Assembly (NCBI RefSeq): GCF_937127095.1
Contig: NZ_CAKZLP010000077.1
Coordinates: 1 to 64,000, forward strand
Direction: 5' to 3'
Length of the DNA: 64,000 nucleotides
DNA from: an uncultured Amphritea sp.
GTDB taxonomy: Bacteria > Pseudomonadota > Gammaproteobacteria > Pseudomonadales > Balneatricaceae
The first letter of the stretch is position 1; each line of letters begins with the position of its first letter. Below are positions 46,457 through 55,275 of this stretch, one piece after another. Under the pieces are notes generated by a model, which saw only the letters and a program-made list of their open reading frames with translations, was not told the origin of the DNA and did no database searches. Made by a program: the position numbers and the translations under genes.

Positions 46457-47368
46457 ATGAAAAACACTCAGGATTATTCTGCAAACGTTGCCGCCACAAA
46501 CATGAAAGGCTGCCTTTATATGCTCCTGGCGATGGCGGCATTTTCGCTGGAAGATATGTTCATAAAAAGTGCCGTTGAGGTTGTACCGCTTGGATATACA
46601 GTGCTTGCGTTTGGTATCGGAGGCGCGCTGGTATTCCTCGGTCTGATGAAATCCAGAGGTGAGTCCACGGTGCCGCCGGATATTCTCAGTAAAGCGATGC
46701 TGGTCCGGGTTATTTGTGAAATTATCGGCCGTTCATTTTTCGCCCTTGCCATCATTTTAATGCCGCTCTCCAGCGCCTCAGCCATATTGCAGGCAACCCC
46801 GTTGGTGGTGGTGCTGGGGGCCGCAGTGTATATGGATGAAAAGATCTCAACAGCGCATTGGATAGCAATCTTTGCAGGCTTTGTTGGCGTACTGATGATT
46901 GTTCGCCCCGGCCCCGGGGACTTCAATCCGGCATCACTGTTTGCAGTGGGCAGTACACTGGGCTTTGCCGGTCGGGACCTTGCTACCCGGGCAGCTTCAC
47001 CAAGACTCTCCAACTTTCAATTAGGTTTCTATGGCTTTCTGGTGCTGATCGCCTCAGGAGGATGCCTCTCACTGTTTGAAGATAACGCGTTTGCCATCAA
47101 TTCTGCTTCGGCGTTAAAAATAGCCGGAGCGATCCTGTTTGGAGTGATTGCGTATAACGCGCTAACGGTTGCAATGCGCTCCGGCTCAGTCTCTGTGGTC
47201 GCACCGTTTCGTTATTCCCGGGTGATCTTTGCACTGATTTTGGGGATGGTCATATTTGATGAACAACCGGATCTTATGACCCTGTCGGGTACCTTAGTCA
47301 TTGTGATCAGCGGTATTTACATCCTCTATAGTCGTCGCTTGAAGCGAGTCATCGTTGGCCGCAGTTAA
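46457..47368 (+). CDS. EamA/DMT-superfamily transporter
   Basis: A 303-aa protein with about ten membrane helices in two EamA repeats (about residues 17-150 and 165-295). Typical elements are MAAFSLEDMFIKS in helix 1, PLSSASAILQATPLVVVLGAAVYMDEK at the end of repeat 1 and YSRVIFALILGMVIFDEQPD in repeat 2. An earlier ORF start is possible, but ATG 46457 fits. It is divergent from the trkH operon. The substrate is unknown. Confidence 0.85.
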   Translation: MKNTQDYSANVAATNMKGCLYMLLAMAAFSLEDMFIKSAVEVVPLGYTVLAFGIGGALVFLGLMKSRGESTVPPDILSKAMLVRVICEIIGRSFFALAIILMPLSSASAILQATPLVVVLGAAVYMDEKISTAHWIAIFAGFVGVLMIVRPGPGDFNPASLFAVGSTLGFAGRDLATRAASPRLSNFQLGFYGFLVLIASGGCLSLFEDNAFAINSASALKIAGAILFGVIAYNALTVAMRSGSVSVVAPFRYSRVIFALILGMVIFDEQPDLMTLSGTLVIVISGIYILYSRRLKRVIVGRS

Positions 47369-47500
47369 AAAAGGCAACAAGATAAAAGCCCCGGACGTTT
47401 TGTTTTTTTCTGCGTAGTCTATAGTGCCTAAGCGGCGCTGTGTTCTTAACACAGACGGAACATCAGAAACTAGCGGGTCGCATCACTATCAGGAGGCAGC

Positions 47501-48412
47501 ATGAACAACAGAAGTGACAAAAATACGCTCGCCAGCATCAACATCCCTCAGGAAGCCTTCGACTGGTATGACGAGTACGCCCACGGAGATATTGATCGGC
47601 GTACCTTTCTCAAGCGATTAGGCACGCTGGGGATTGCCGGACTGACACTGAGCGCAATATCAGGGGTGCTTATTCCTGATTACGCACTCGCCGAGCAGGT
47701 GTCATTCAATGACCCGGATATTAAAGCCAGTTATGTTGAGTTTGATGCCCCTGAGGGGCATGGAAAAGGGCGGGGCTATCTGGTCGTGCCCGCGGGCGTC
47801 AGCGCTGAAAAGCCGGCCCCGGCAGTATTGGTTGCTCATGAGAATCGCGGACTAAACCCCTATATCGAAGATGTTGCCCGGCGTCTGGCGAAATCTGGTT
47901 TCGTTGCGTTTGCCCCCGATGCGCTGTACCCATTGGGTGGTTATCCGGGTAATGATGACGACGGCCGGGCGATGCAGAAAACCCTGGTGCGCAATAAAAT
48001 CGAAGGAGATTTCGCTGGCGCGGCGCGAATGCTGACAGCCCACGAACTGACGACTGATAAACTGGGTATGGTTGGTTTCTGTTTTGGTGGTTATCTGACC
48101 AACCAGATGGCGGCAATGCTGCCGGATATTATCAATGCTGCCGCACCGTTTTACGGCACCCCGCCACAAAACCCTGTGGCTGATATCAAAGCTCCACTGC
48201 AACTTCACTTTGCGGGTCTGGATACGCGGGTTAATGGATACTGGCCGGATTATGAGGCGGCGCTGAAAGCGGCAAATATTGACTACAACGCGTTTATCTA
48301 CCCGGATGTAAATCATGGTTTTCATAACGATTCTACAGCGCGTTATGATGAGAAAAATGCAGAGCTTGCATGGAGTCGTACGCTGGCGTTTTTCAAGCAG
48401 TATCTGAGTTAG
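47501..48412 (+). CDS. Tat-exported dienelactone hydrolase family protein
   Basis: A 303-aa alpha/beta hydrolase. The N-terminus carries a twin-arginine signal, DRRTFLKRLGTLGIAG near residue 32, followed by a hydrophobic stretch to about residue 65, so export of the folded enzyme is expected. The DLH domain has GMVGFCFGGYL with the nucleophilic cysteine, LDTRVNGYWPDYE with the likely Asp, and DVNHGFHND with the catalytic His. This is the YghX-like branch, whose substrate is unknown. The ATG follows AGGAGG. Confidence 0.9.
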   Translation: MNNRSDKNTLASINIPQEAFDWYDEYAHGDIDRRTFLKRLGTLGIAGLTLSAISGVLIPDYALAEQVSFNDPDIKASYVEFDAPEGHGKGRGYLVVPAGVSAEKPAPAVLVAHENRGLNPYIEDVARRLAKSGFVAFAPDALYPLGGYPGNDDDGRAMQKTLVRNKIEGDFAGAARMLTAHELTTDKLGMVGFCFGGYLTNQMAAMLPDIINAAAPFYGTPPQNPVADIKAPLQLHFAGLDTRVNGYWPDYEAALKAANIDYNAFIYPDVNHGFHNDSTARYDEKNAELAWSRTLAFFKQYLS

Positions 48413-48417
48413 AAAAG

Positions 48418-48438
48418 AAAGCCGGTCACTCTGGCTTT
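48418..48438 (+). terminator. Probable terminator after the dienelactone hydrolase gene
   Basis: AAAGCCGG pairs with CTGGCTTT (one G-U) around TCACT. The T tail is weak (AATTGTTC). Confidence 0.45.
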
Positions 48439-48877
48439 AATTGTTCTCAGATGAATGTAGAGTACGTGATAAGTGGCAGCTGATCCGGACACGATTCAGC
48501 TGCCCGGATCTCAGCGTTTGCGTGCCGATGTCCACGTTTTGCGGATAGCAATCAGCAAGATAACTGCGGTATAGTCTTAACCCAGATACTGTAGGAAATC
48601 CGGTAAACGAGGATGTCTGGGTTAACTGCATGAGATCAGATGCCTCCGACGCGATCACCCGTCGGGCTTTAACCTGACGGTAGAACAACTTAAAGGCGTT
48701 ATTGCTATGATAAAAAAACATCCTGCCGGAAGCAGTGCCGGATTCCGCACATTATTTGACCCCGCTAAAAACTAAAATCTTGTCTAAAGTAAACAGCATG
48801 CGGCTAACGTACCTGTCTTTGTGCCATGCAGTACGATCTGTTTGATAACCACCTCATTACTGACCAGGAAGGGCTGT
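48439..48877. other. Gene-free stretch with a 10-bp-arm inverted repeat
   Basis: About 440 bases without a convincing gene. TTAACCCAGA at 48577-48586 and TCTGGGTTAA at 48616-48625 form an inverted repeat with a 29-base spacer that itself contains complementary GGA/TCC pieces. A 94-codon minus-strand frame overlaps this region but shows no recognisable domain. Confidence 0.4.
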
Positions 48878-51800
48878 ATGGGACGCGCAATACTCTTTTG
48901 TCTGACACTGGTCTTCTCCCTATGGATGCCGTCCGCCATAGCAGCACCCTTATTATCGGAAAGCGTTGTTGACCTGCAGCTGCGCTGGCACCACCAGTTT
49001 CAGTTTGCTGGCTATTATGCCGCCGTAGAGAAAGGCTTTTACAAAGAGGAGGGGATAGACGTTCGGCTGCATGCCGGAGGCCCTGAGCATCAGCCAGTCC
49101 CGGAAGTTCTATCGGGAAGGGCGCAATACGGTGAAGGTAACAGTGAAGTCCTCTTTCAGCGTCTGCAGGGTGAACCGCTAGTTGCGCTGGCGGCGATATT
49201 TCAGCATTCCCCCTCAATTCTTCTTACGCTACAGCGTTCAGAGATCAACTCAGTACATAACCTGATCGGCAAAGATGTGATGCTGGCTGATCAAAAATCG
49301 GATGCTGACTTCATGACCATGTTGCTGAATGAAGGGATATCCCTGTCGCAGGTCAACATCATCCCCAGCAGCTATCAGCTTGATGATCTTATCTCGGGCA
49401 AAGTCGATGCCTTCAACGCTTACAGCACTAATGAGCCGTACTTGCTGCAACAGCACAACATTCCCTACAACATAATCGACCCGGTGACATACCAGATTGA
49501 CTTCTACAGTGATATTTTATTCACCACTGAAGAGGAGCTGCGTAACCACCCTCAACGGGTTGAAGCGATGCGCCGCGCGACGCTAAAGGGCTGGCGCTAC
49601 GCGCTGGATAATCCTGAAGAGATTATTGATCTGCTGATCAGTCAATATCAGGTGAATAAAACCCGCGAACATCTGCAATTTGAAGCTACCGAGATGCGTA
49701 AGTTGATTTTCCCGGGTCTGATCGAAATCGGTCATATGAATCCTGGTCGCTGGCAACATATGGCTGATACGTTTGTTAAAGCCGGACTTGTTGAGAATTC
49801 AGACGCTCTTGATGGGTTTATCTATGATACCAGCCCCCAGCGCGTACCCAACTGGGTACTGCCGTTACTGATTACAGCATTTTTGTTGTTAGCTGCCGCC
49901 TGGACCATCGCCTTTTATCTGCATCGTTTTAATCGGCAGATGGCTCGCGCTCAAGCGACGCTAAGAGAGAGTGAAGAACGTTTCAAAGCGCTCAGTGACG
50001 CCGCCTATGGAGGCATCGTTATTCACAACAAAGGGCTGATTCTGGAATGTAACAATGGTTTACCTGAGATGACTGGTTTCAGTTATCGGGAGCTCATCGG
50101 CATGAACGGTCTCGAGCTTATCGCCCCGGAACATCTGGATACGGTGATGAATAATATACAAAATGGATATGACCGTAGCTACGAAGTGGTAGGCGTTCGC
50201 AAGGATCGCTCAACATACCCCCTGGCGATAAAAGGTAAGAATATCACCTATAAGAATGGCCCCGCCCGGGTGATCGAGTTTCTTGATATTAGCGAACGGA
50301 AAAAGGCCGAAGAGAAGCTCAGACTCGCCGCCAGCGTTTTTACCCATGCACGTGAAGGCATAATGATCACCGATGTTGAGGGTAATATTATCGACGTTAA
50401 TGATACGTTTACCCACATTACCGGCTATCCCCGTAGCGAAGTGCTCGGCAAAAACTCTCGTTTTTTAAAATCAGATCGCCACAGTAAAGAGTTTTATGCG
50501 GCTATGTGGGTAGCTCTGCAGAAGGAAAAAAACTGGGTTGGAGAACTCTGGAATCAGCGTAAAAACGGTGAATTATATGCTCAGCTGGTGACCATCAGTG
50601 CCGTCTCTGACGCCGCTGGAGAAACCAGCAATTATGTTGCACTGTTCTCTGATATCACACTGATGAAACAGCATCAGCAACAACTCGAGCATATTGCGCA
50701 CTATGATGCGCTCACCAATCTTCCCAATCGCGTACTCCTGGCTGACCGTCTGCAACAGGCGATGACGCAGAGTAAACGGCGAGAGCGCTCACTGGCTGTC
50801 GTCTACCTGGATTTAGACGGTTTTAAAACGATTAATGACGCTCATGGACACGATATGGGCGATGAGGTGTTGATCAAACTCTCACAGCGTATGGGCGAGG
50901 TCCTGCGGGACGGCGACACCCTGGCGCGGATAGGCGGTGATGAATTTGTCGCGGTGCTGGTTGATTTGGAAAAAATGCAGGAGTGTGAATCGATATTAGA
51001 GCGCTTATTACATGCGGCTGCGAGTCCGGTCACAGCAGGTGATGTAACCTTGCAAATTTCGACCAGTATAGGGGCTACGATCTACCCACAGGACGGTGCC
51101 GAAGCCGATCAGTTAATGCGTCATGCGGATCAGGCGATGTATGTTGCCAAACAGATGGGAAAGAATCGTTATCACCTGTTTGATGTCCACCATGATGAAT
51201 CGGTTAAGATTCAGCGCGCGAGTATCGAACAGATAGAATATGCTTTTGAACATCATGAGTTTGTCTTGTATTACCAACCCAAAGTGAACATGAGGACAGG
51301 GGAGGTCATCGGCGCGGAAGCCCTGATCCGCTGGCAACATCCTGAACGCGGCTTAGTTCTGCCCGGTGACTTTTTGCCAATCATTGAAAACCATCCAATA
51401 AGTTTGGAAATCGGCGCATGGGTGATTGATACCGCCTTAACTCAAATCGCTGCGTGGCGAGCTATCGGATTAACGATCCCGGTGAGCGTTAATGTGGATG
51501 CCCTTCAGTTACAACAGGCTGACTTTGCTGCCAGGCTGTCTGAGGCGCTGGCCAGACACCCCGGGGTTGAACCCAGCTGGCTGGAGCTGGAAATACTGGA
51601 AACCAGCGCGCTGGGTGATATTGCCGACGTTTCAGCCATAATGCACAGCTGCCGTAAACTCGGAGTTAATTTTGCGCTGGATGACTTTGGCACCGGGTTT
51701 TCCTCGCTAACCTATTTGCAGCGTTTACCGGTTGACCTGCTGAAGATTGATCTTAGCTTCATTAAAGAGATGCTTGAGAAGCCAGCTGATCGAGCCATTG

Positions 51801-52000
51801 TGATGGGTATTATTGGTCTGGCGATTGCTTTCCATCGCCAGGTAATTGCGGAGGGTGTGGAAACCACAGCTCTCGGCACTCAATTACTCGCGATGGGCTG
51901 TGAGCTGGCACAGGGTTATGGAATAGCCCGACCGATGCCTGCCGCCGAGATTCCTGGATGGAAAGCCCAATGGAAGCCAGATGCCGAGTGGCTTCAATGA
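48878..52000 (+). CDS. Periplasmic-binding (NMT1/SsuA-like)-PAS-GGDEF-EAL protein
   Basis: From ATG 48878 (AGGAAGGG upstream) the product is 1040 aa. A signal peptide (to about residue 23) leads into a periplasmic NMT1/THI5-type binding domain (about 30-315) with LQLRWHHQFQFAGYYAAVEK. One helix near 325-348 crosses the membrane, then two PAS domains, a GGDEF domain with intact GGDEF near 686 and inhibitory RDGD, and an EAL domain with EALIRW near 813 and DDFGTGFSSL. It should couple binding of a periplasmic ligand (thiamine-precursor or sulfonate-like by family) to c-di-GMP turnover. Confidence 0.9.
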   Translation: MGRAILFCLTLVFSLWMPSAIAAPLLSESVVDLQLRWHHQFQFAGYYAAVEKGFYKEEGIDVRLHAGGPEHQPVPEVLSGRAQYGEGNSEVLFQRLQGEPLVALAAIFQHSPSILLTLQRSEINSVHNLIGKDVMLADQKSDADFMTMLLNEGISLSQVNIIPSSYQLDDLISGKVDAFNAYSTNEPYLLQQHNIPYNIIDPVTYQIDFYSDILFTTEEELRNHPQRVEAMRRATLKGWRYALDNPEEIIDLLISQYQVNKTREHLQFEATEMRKLIFPGLIEIGHMNPGRWQHMADTFVKAGLVENSDALDGFIYDTSPQRVPNWVLPLLITAFLLLAAAWTIAFYLHRFNRQMARAQATLRESEERFKALSDAAYGGIVIHNKGLILECNNGLPEMTGFSYRELIGMNGLELIAPEHLDTVMNNIQNGYDRSYEVVGVRKDRSTYPLAIKGKNITYKNGPARVIEFLDISERKKAEEKLRLAASVFTHAREGIMITDVEGNIIDVNDTFTHITGYPRSEVLGKNSRFLKSDRHSKEFYAAMWVALQKEKNWVGELWNQRKNGELYAQLVTISAVSDAAGETSNYVALFSDITLMKQHQQQLEHIAHYDALTNLPNRVLLADRLQQAMTQSKRRERSLAVVYLDLDGFKTINDAHGHDMGDEVLIKLSQRMGEVLRDGDTLARIGGDEFVAVLVDLEKMQECESILERLLHAAASPVTAGDVTLQISTSIGATIYPQDGAEADQLMRHADQAMYVAKQMGKNRYHLFDVHHDESVKIQRASIEQIEYAFEHHEFVLYYQPKVNMRTGEVIGAEALIRWQHPERGLVLPGDFLPIIENHPISLEIGAWVIDTALTQIAAWRAIGLTIPVSVNVDALQLQQADFAARLSEALARHPGVEPSWLELEILETSALGDIADVSAIMHSCRKLGVNFALDDFGTGFSSLTYLQRLPVDLLKIDLSFIKEMLEKPADRAIVMGIIGLAIAFHRQVIAEGVETTALGTQLLAMGCELAQGYGIARPMPAAEIPGWKAQWKPDAEWLQ

Positions 52001-52968
52001 TGGTCATTGCTAAATCTCCGTCTAAACTGACTCTGCCTGAGATCAATCCCGGTACCGTTACGGTTCTGGACTATCTGATAGGTAAATTTCCACAAATTGA
52101 CGCGCAGGTGTGGCGGCAACGGGCAAACAGCGGCAAACTGCATTGGCATGATGGAACCACCATCACCTCAGAGTCACTTTATCAACCGAAGCAGCGTGTC
52201 TATTACTATCGTGAAGTTGAGAGTGAGCCTGTCATTCCGTTTGATGAAATAATCTTATTTGAAGACACAGAGATTATGGTGGTCTATAAACCGCCTTTTT
52301 TGCCCGTCACACCCGGCGGCAACTATGTCAATGAATGCCTGCAAAACCGTCTACGGCTGAAAACCGGGGTGCAAACCCTGCAAGCGGTGCACCGTATTGA
52401 CAGGGCCACTGCAGGGCTGGTGATGTTTTCGGTTAATCCGGAAACCTGTCACCTTTACCACCAGCTATTTGCCAGCCGCAACGTCAGCAAAATCTATCAG
52501 GCAATCGTCAGGATCGATGCAGGTAATGAAGAGCCTGAGAGCGGTCAGCAATGGGAGGTTGTTAACCGACTGCAACCTGGTGATCCGCGCTTTCTGATGC
52601 AGGTAGTGGAAGGGGCTGCCAACAGTCATTCCCGGATGCGTTGTTTAGAGCGGTTGCAGGACACAGCCCTGTTTGAATTAGAACCGGTGAGCGGAAAAAC
52701 GCATCAGCTGCGGGTTCATATGCAGACCCTCGGATGGCCCATCCTAAACGACCGTTATTACCCCACATTGCAGCCCGAGTCAGCCGATGATTTTACTCAC
52801 CCTTTGCAGCTGTTGGCACAGCAGTTACGCTTTATCGATCCGGTGAGCCTGCAAGCGAGAGCGTTCCATTGCGGCTATACACTGAATCTGGCAACGGGCT
52901 TATCTGAGAAGGTTTCATGGCAGCCTGAGTGCATATCCGGCTTAACCCTGTCAAAAGTGGGTAAATAA
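51997..52968 (+). CDS. RluA-family pseudouridine synthase
   Basis: A 323-aa protein with the catalytic aspartate motif HRIDRATAGLVMF near residue 137 and the C-terminal GKTHQLRVHMQTLGWPILNDRYY motif of RluA-type synthases, which convert uridine to pseudouridine in rRNA or tRNA. The N-terminal ~70 residues hold an S4-like segment (VTVLDYLIGKFPQ, YYREVESEP). The tandem ATGATG at 51997/52000 overlaps the stop of the GGDEF/EAL gene, so translation is coupled. Whether the target is rRNA or tRNA is not clear. Confidence 0.85.
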   Translation: MMVIAKSPSKLTLPEINPGTVTVLDYLIGKFPQIDAQVWRQRANSGKLHWHDGTTITSESLYQPKQRVYYYREVESEPVIPFDEIILFEDTEIMVVYKPPFLPVTPGGNYVNECLQNRLRLKTGVQTLQAVHRIDRATAGLVMFSVNPETCHLYHQLFASRNVSKIYQAIVRIDAGNEEPESGQQWEVVNRLQPGDPRFLMQVVEGAANSHSRMRCLERLQDTALFELEPVSGKTHQLRVHMQTLGWPILNDRYYPTLQPESADDFTHPLQLLAQQLRFIDPVSLQARAFHCGYTLNLATGLSEKVSWQPECISGLTLSKVGK

Positions 52969-53089
52969 GCCATCAGTTTTATGCTGTTTGCATCGTTATC
53001 TGTATCTGTCAGAGACGATTTGCTGTTTGTATAATCTCTTCTATCCATCGTCCTAATCCTACTCATTAGCCTTAACCGAAAAAGATCTT

Positions 53090-54334
53090 ATGCTTACCGC
53101 TATAAACGCTGGCCACGTAAAGCTTCTCAGCCTGTTTGTCGTTGCGTCCTGTCTGATCCTGGCGATTAATTTTGGCCTGCGATCGTCGATGGGTTTCTTT
53201 ATGGCGCCGATCTCCAGCGAGTTTGGTTATGGCCGGGAGGTATTTGCCTTCTCGCTGGCGCTGCAAAATCTTTGCTGGGGGCTGTTTCAACCCTTCACCG
53301 GCGCCTTTGCCGATCGCTTTGGTACCTTCCGGACGCTGGTTATCGGGGCGTTAGTCTATGCATTGGGTATCTATATCACCGCGACTACAGACAGTGTCTG
53401 GAGTCTGCACAGTGGTGCTGGCATTCTGATTGGGATGGGTATTGCGGGAACCGGGTTTGGTGTCATCTTACCTGCGCTGGCACGGATGGTTGCGCCGGAA
53501 AAGCGCGCTTTCGCGCTGGGGCTGGGCACAGCCGCAGGTTCGGCAGGGCAGTTAATGGTTATCCCGGTGGCACAAGCGTTTATCACCCTGTATGGCTGGC
53601 AGACCGCACTCTTGCTGATGGGGGGTGGTGCATTGGCGATGATCATCCTGGCGACCACCTTTCGTAACGTGGATGAAACAACAGAAACAACAGAGAATGA
53701 TGTGTCACCTCAACCGTTGAAAGAGGCACTGCAGGAAGCAGGTGGACATCTGCATTACTGGCTGCTGATCGCCGGTTTTTTTGTCTGCGGCTTTCAACTG
53801 GCCTTTATCACCGTACATATGCCGTCGTTTCTGTCTGATCAGGGGTTTGATGCGTCTGTTGCGGTGACCAGCCTCTCATTGATTGGTTTGTTTAATATCT
53901 TTGGCTGCCTGCTGTTTGGCTCCTGGTCCGGGCGTTATTCAAAGAAAAACCTGTTGGGAATTATCTATGCATTGCGCGCTGTGGTGATCGCATTGTTTAT
54001 GCTGTTGCCCATCACCACCACAACGGTATACCTGTTTTCAATCGCAACAGGCTTTCTATGGCTGGCGACGGTACCGGCAACCTAGGGGCTGGTCGCACAG
54101 ATGTTTGGCCTGCGGCATATGGGCACGCTCTATGGCATCGTGTTCCTCAACCATCAGCTGGGTTCGTTTGCCGGCGTCTGGATTGGCGGTTATATGTTCG
54201 ACCAGACCGGCAGCTACAACAGTGTCTGGTGGGCGGCTGCAGGCATCGCTTTACTGACAGCGGTGATCCACATTTTTATCGATGAGCGGCCGGTAAAGCG
54301 ACTGAGGGAAGGGCGCGTTGCTGCGATGGGATGA
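53090..54334 (+). pseudogene. MFS transporter interrupted by in-frame TAG
   Basis: The frame would encode a 414-aa, twelve-helix transporter of the MCT/oxalate-formate-antiporter-like branch (ADRFGTFRTLVIGALVYALG after helix 2). A TAG at 54083-54085 stops it after FLWLATVPAT. The same frame resumes at once with GLVAQMFGLRHMGTLYGIVF, the usual continuation to helices 11-12, ending at a TGA. The site is near VPATxGLVAQ, where relatives carry Ser or Asn, so one base change (for example TCG to TAG) would explain it. The gene is otherwise undamaged. Loss of two helices would probably inactivate it. Confidence 0.85.
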
Positions 54335-54433
54335 TAAGCACTTTTTTTCATTCACCACAGCGATCACGGAGTACACAGAGATAATGCCTTTGTACTATCT
54401 CTCTCATCTGTCAGGTGCTTATAAATGCCAAGT

Positions 54434-54470
54434 GTAAAAAAATGCGCTTTCTGATAACAGTAAAGCGCAA
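54434..54470 (-). terminator. Intrinsic terminator of the carbonic anhydrase gene
   Basis: GCGCTTT (54444-54450) pairs with AAAGCGC (54462-54468), with an extra CTG/CAG pairing inside. On the minus strand a run of T follows. Confidence 0.78.
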
Positions 54471-54492
54471 AAATAGGGAACACAGATAAAGC

Positions 54493-55155
54493 TTAGTCTT
54501 CAATTTTTTCAATCAGATCGGCATAGAGCTCATCAAAACTTCTGAAAAACGAGTCGTTGTGTTTACAGCAACGAATGGTGCCGCTCTTGATATCGTAAAT
54601 CCAGCCATGGACTTCCACTTTGCCGGTCGCCAGTTTCGCTGCGACTACCGGGTGGGTGCGAATATGCTGTACCTGCTGCAGGACATTTTCTTCAATGGCT
54701 TCGTTCAGATGCTCAGCGCCCACCGGATGATCATGAGGGATAGCGTGACGTTCGCGCACAATCTCCATCGCTGAACGACAGTGTCCCAGCCACTCTTTAA
54801 CATGAGGCAGACCGTTCAGCGCATTCAGGTCCAGCGCCCCTTTAATCGCACCACAGTCGGTATGACCGCAGATGATAATATGACGAACCCCCAGCACCGC
54901 TACCGCATATTCAATCGAAGCGGTCATGCCACCGGTTTCATTACTGTGCGGCGGAATAATATTACCGGCGTTACGGCAGATAAACAGGTCGCCGGGTGCT
55001 GTTCCGGTCAGCAGGTTAGGGTCAATTCGGGAATCGGAACAGGTGGCAAACAACACATCAGGGCTCTGACCATCGGCCAGGGTACCAAACAGATCTTTAT
55101 GTTCCGGGTAAACATTCTGGCGAAAATTAATGACGCCTTTAACTATTTTATCCAC
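54493..55155 (-). CDS. can: Beta-class carbonic anhydrase
   Basis: Interconverts CO2 and bicarbonate in the cytoplasm. The 220-aa product has the zinc ligands and Asp/Arg dyad of beta enzymes: CSDSRID near residue 40 and GHTDCGAIKGAL near residue 98. The start is GTG at 55153-55155 with AGAGAG upstream. It lies directly downstream of pycBA on the same strand; bicarbonate is the substrate of pyruvate carboxylase, so the placement makes sense, although a weak hairpin in between suggests separate transcripts. Confidence 0.93.
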   Translation of the reverse strand: MDKIVKGVINFRQNVYPEHKDLFGTLADGQSPDVLFATCSDSRIDPNLLTGTAPGDLFICRNAGNIIPPHSNETGGMTASIEYAVAVLGVRHIIICGHTDCGAIKGALDLNALNGLPHVKEWLGHCRSAMEIVRERHAIPHDHPVGAEHLNEAIEENVLQQVQHIRTHPVVAAKLATGKVEVHGWIYDIKSGTIRCCKHNDSFFRSFDELYADLIEKIED

Positions 55156-55195
55156 GTATGAACTCTCTTGGTTGTATATTGATGAGAAAATAACC

Positions 55196-55224
55196 GGTTA
55201 TGGGCGGGTTGAACACCCACAACC
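55196..55224 (-). terminator. Weak hairpin between pycB and the carbonic anhydrase gene
   Basis: GGTTATGGG and CCCACAACC pair over nine positions with one mismatch. On the minus strand it is followed by GGTTATTTTC, a poor T tail. Confidence 0.3.
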
Positions 55225-55275
55225 GTGAAATAACGTGGACTTAAGGTACATTTACAGTACTCTCAAGAGACAACG

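Noticed and set aside
48437..48721. 94-codon minus-strand frame between the dienelactone hydrolase and the GGDEF/EAL gene
   Set aside because: No domain, weak start, and it overlaps an inverted repeat; treated as non-coding.
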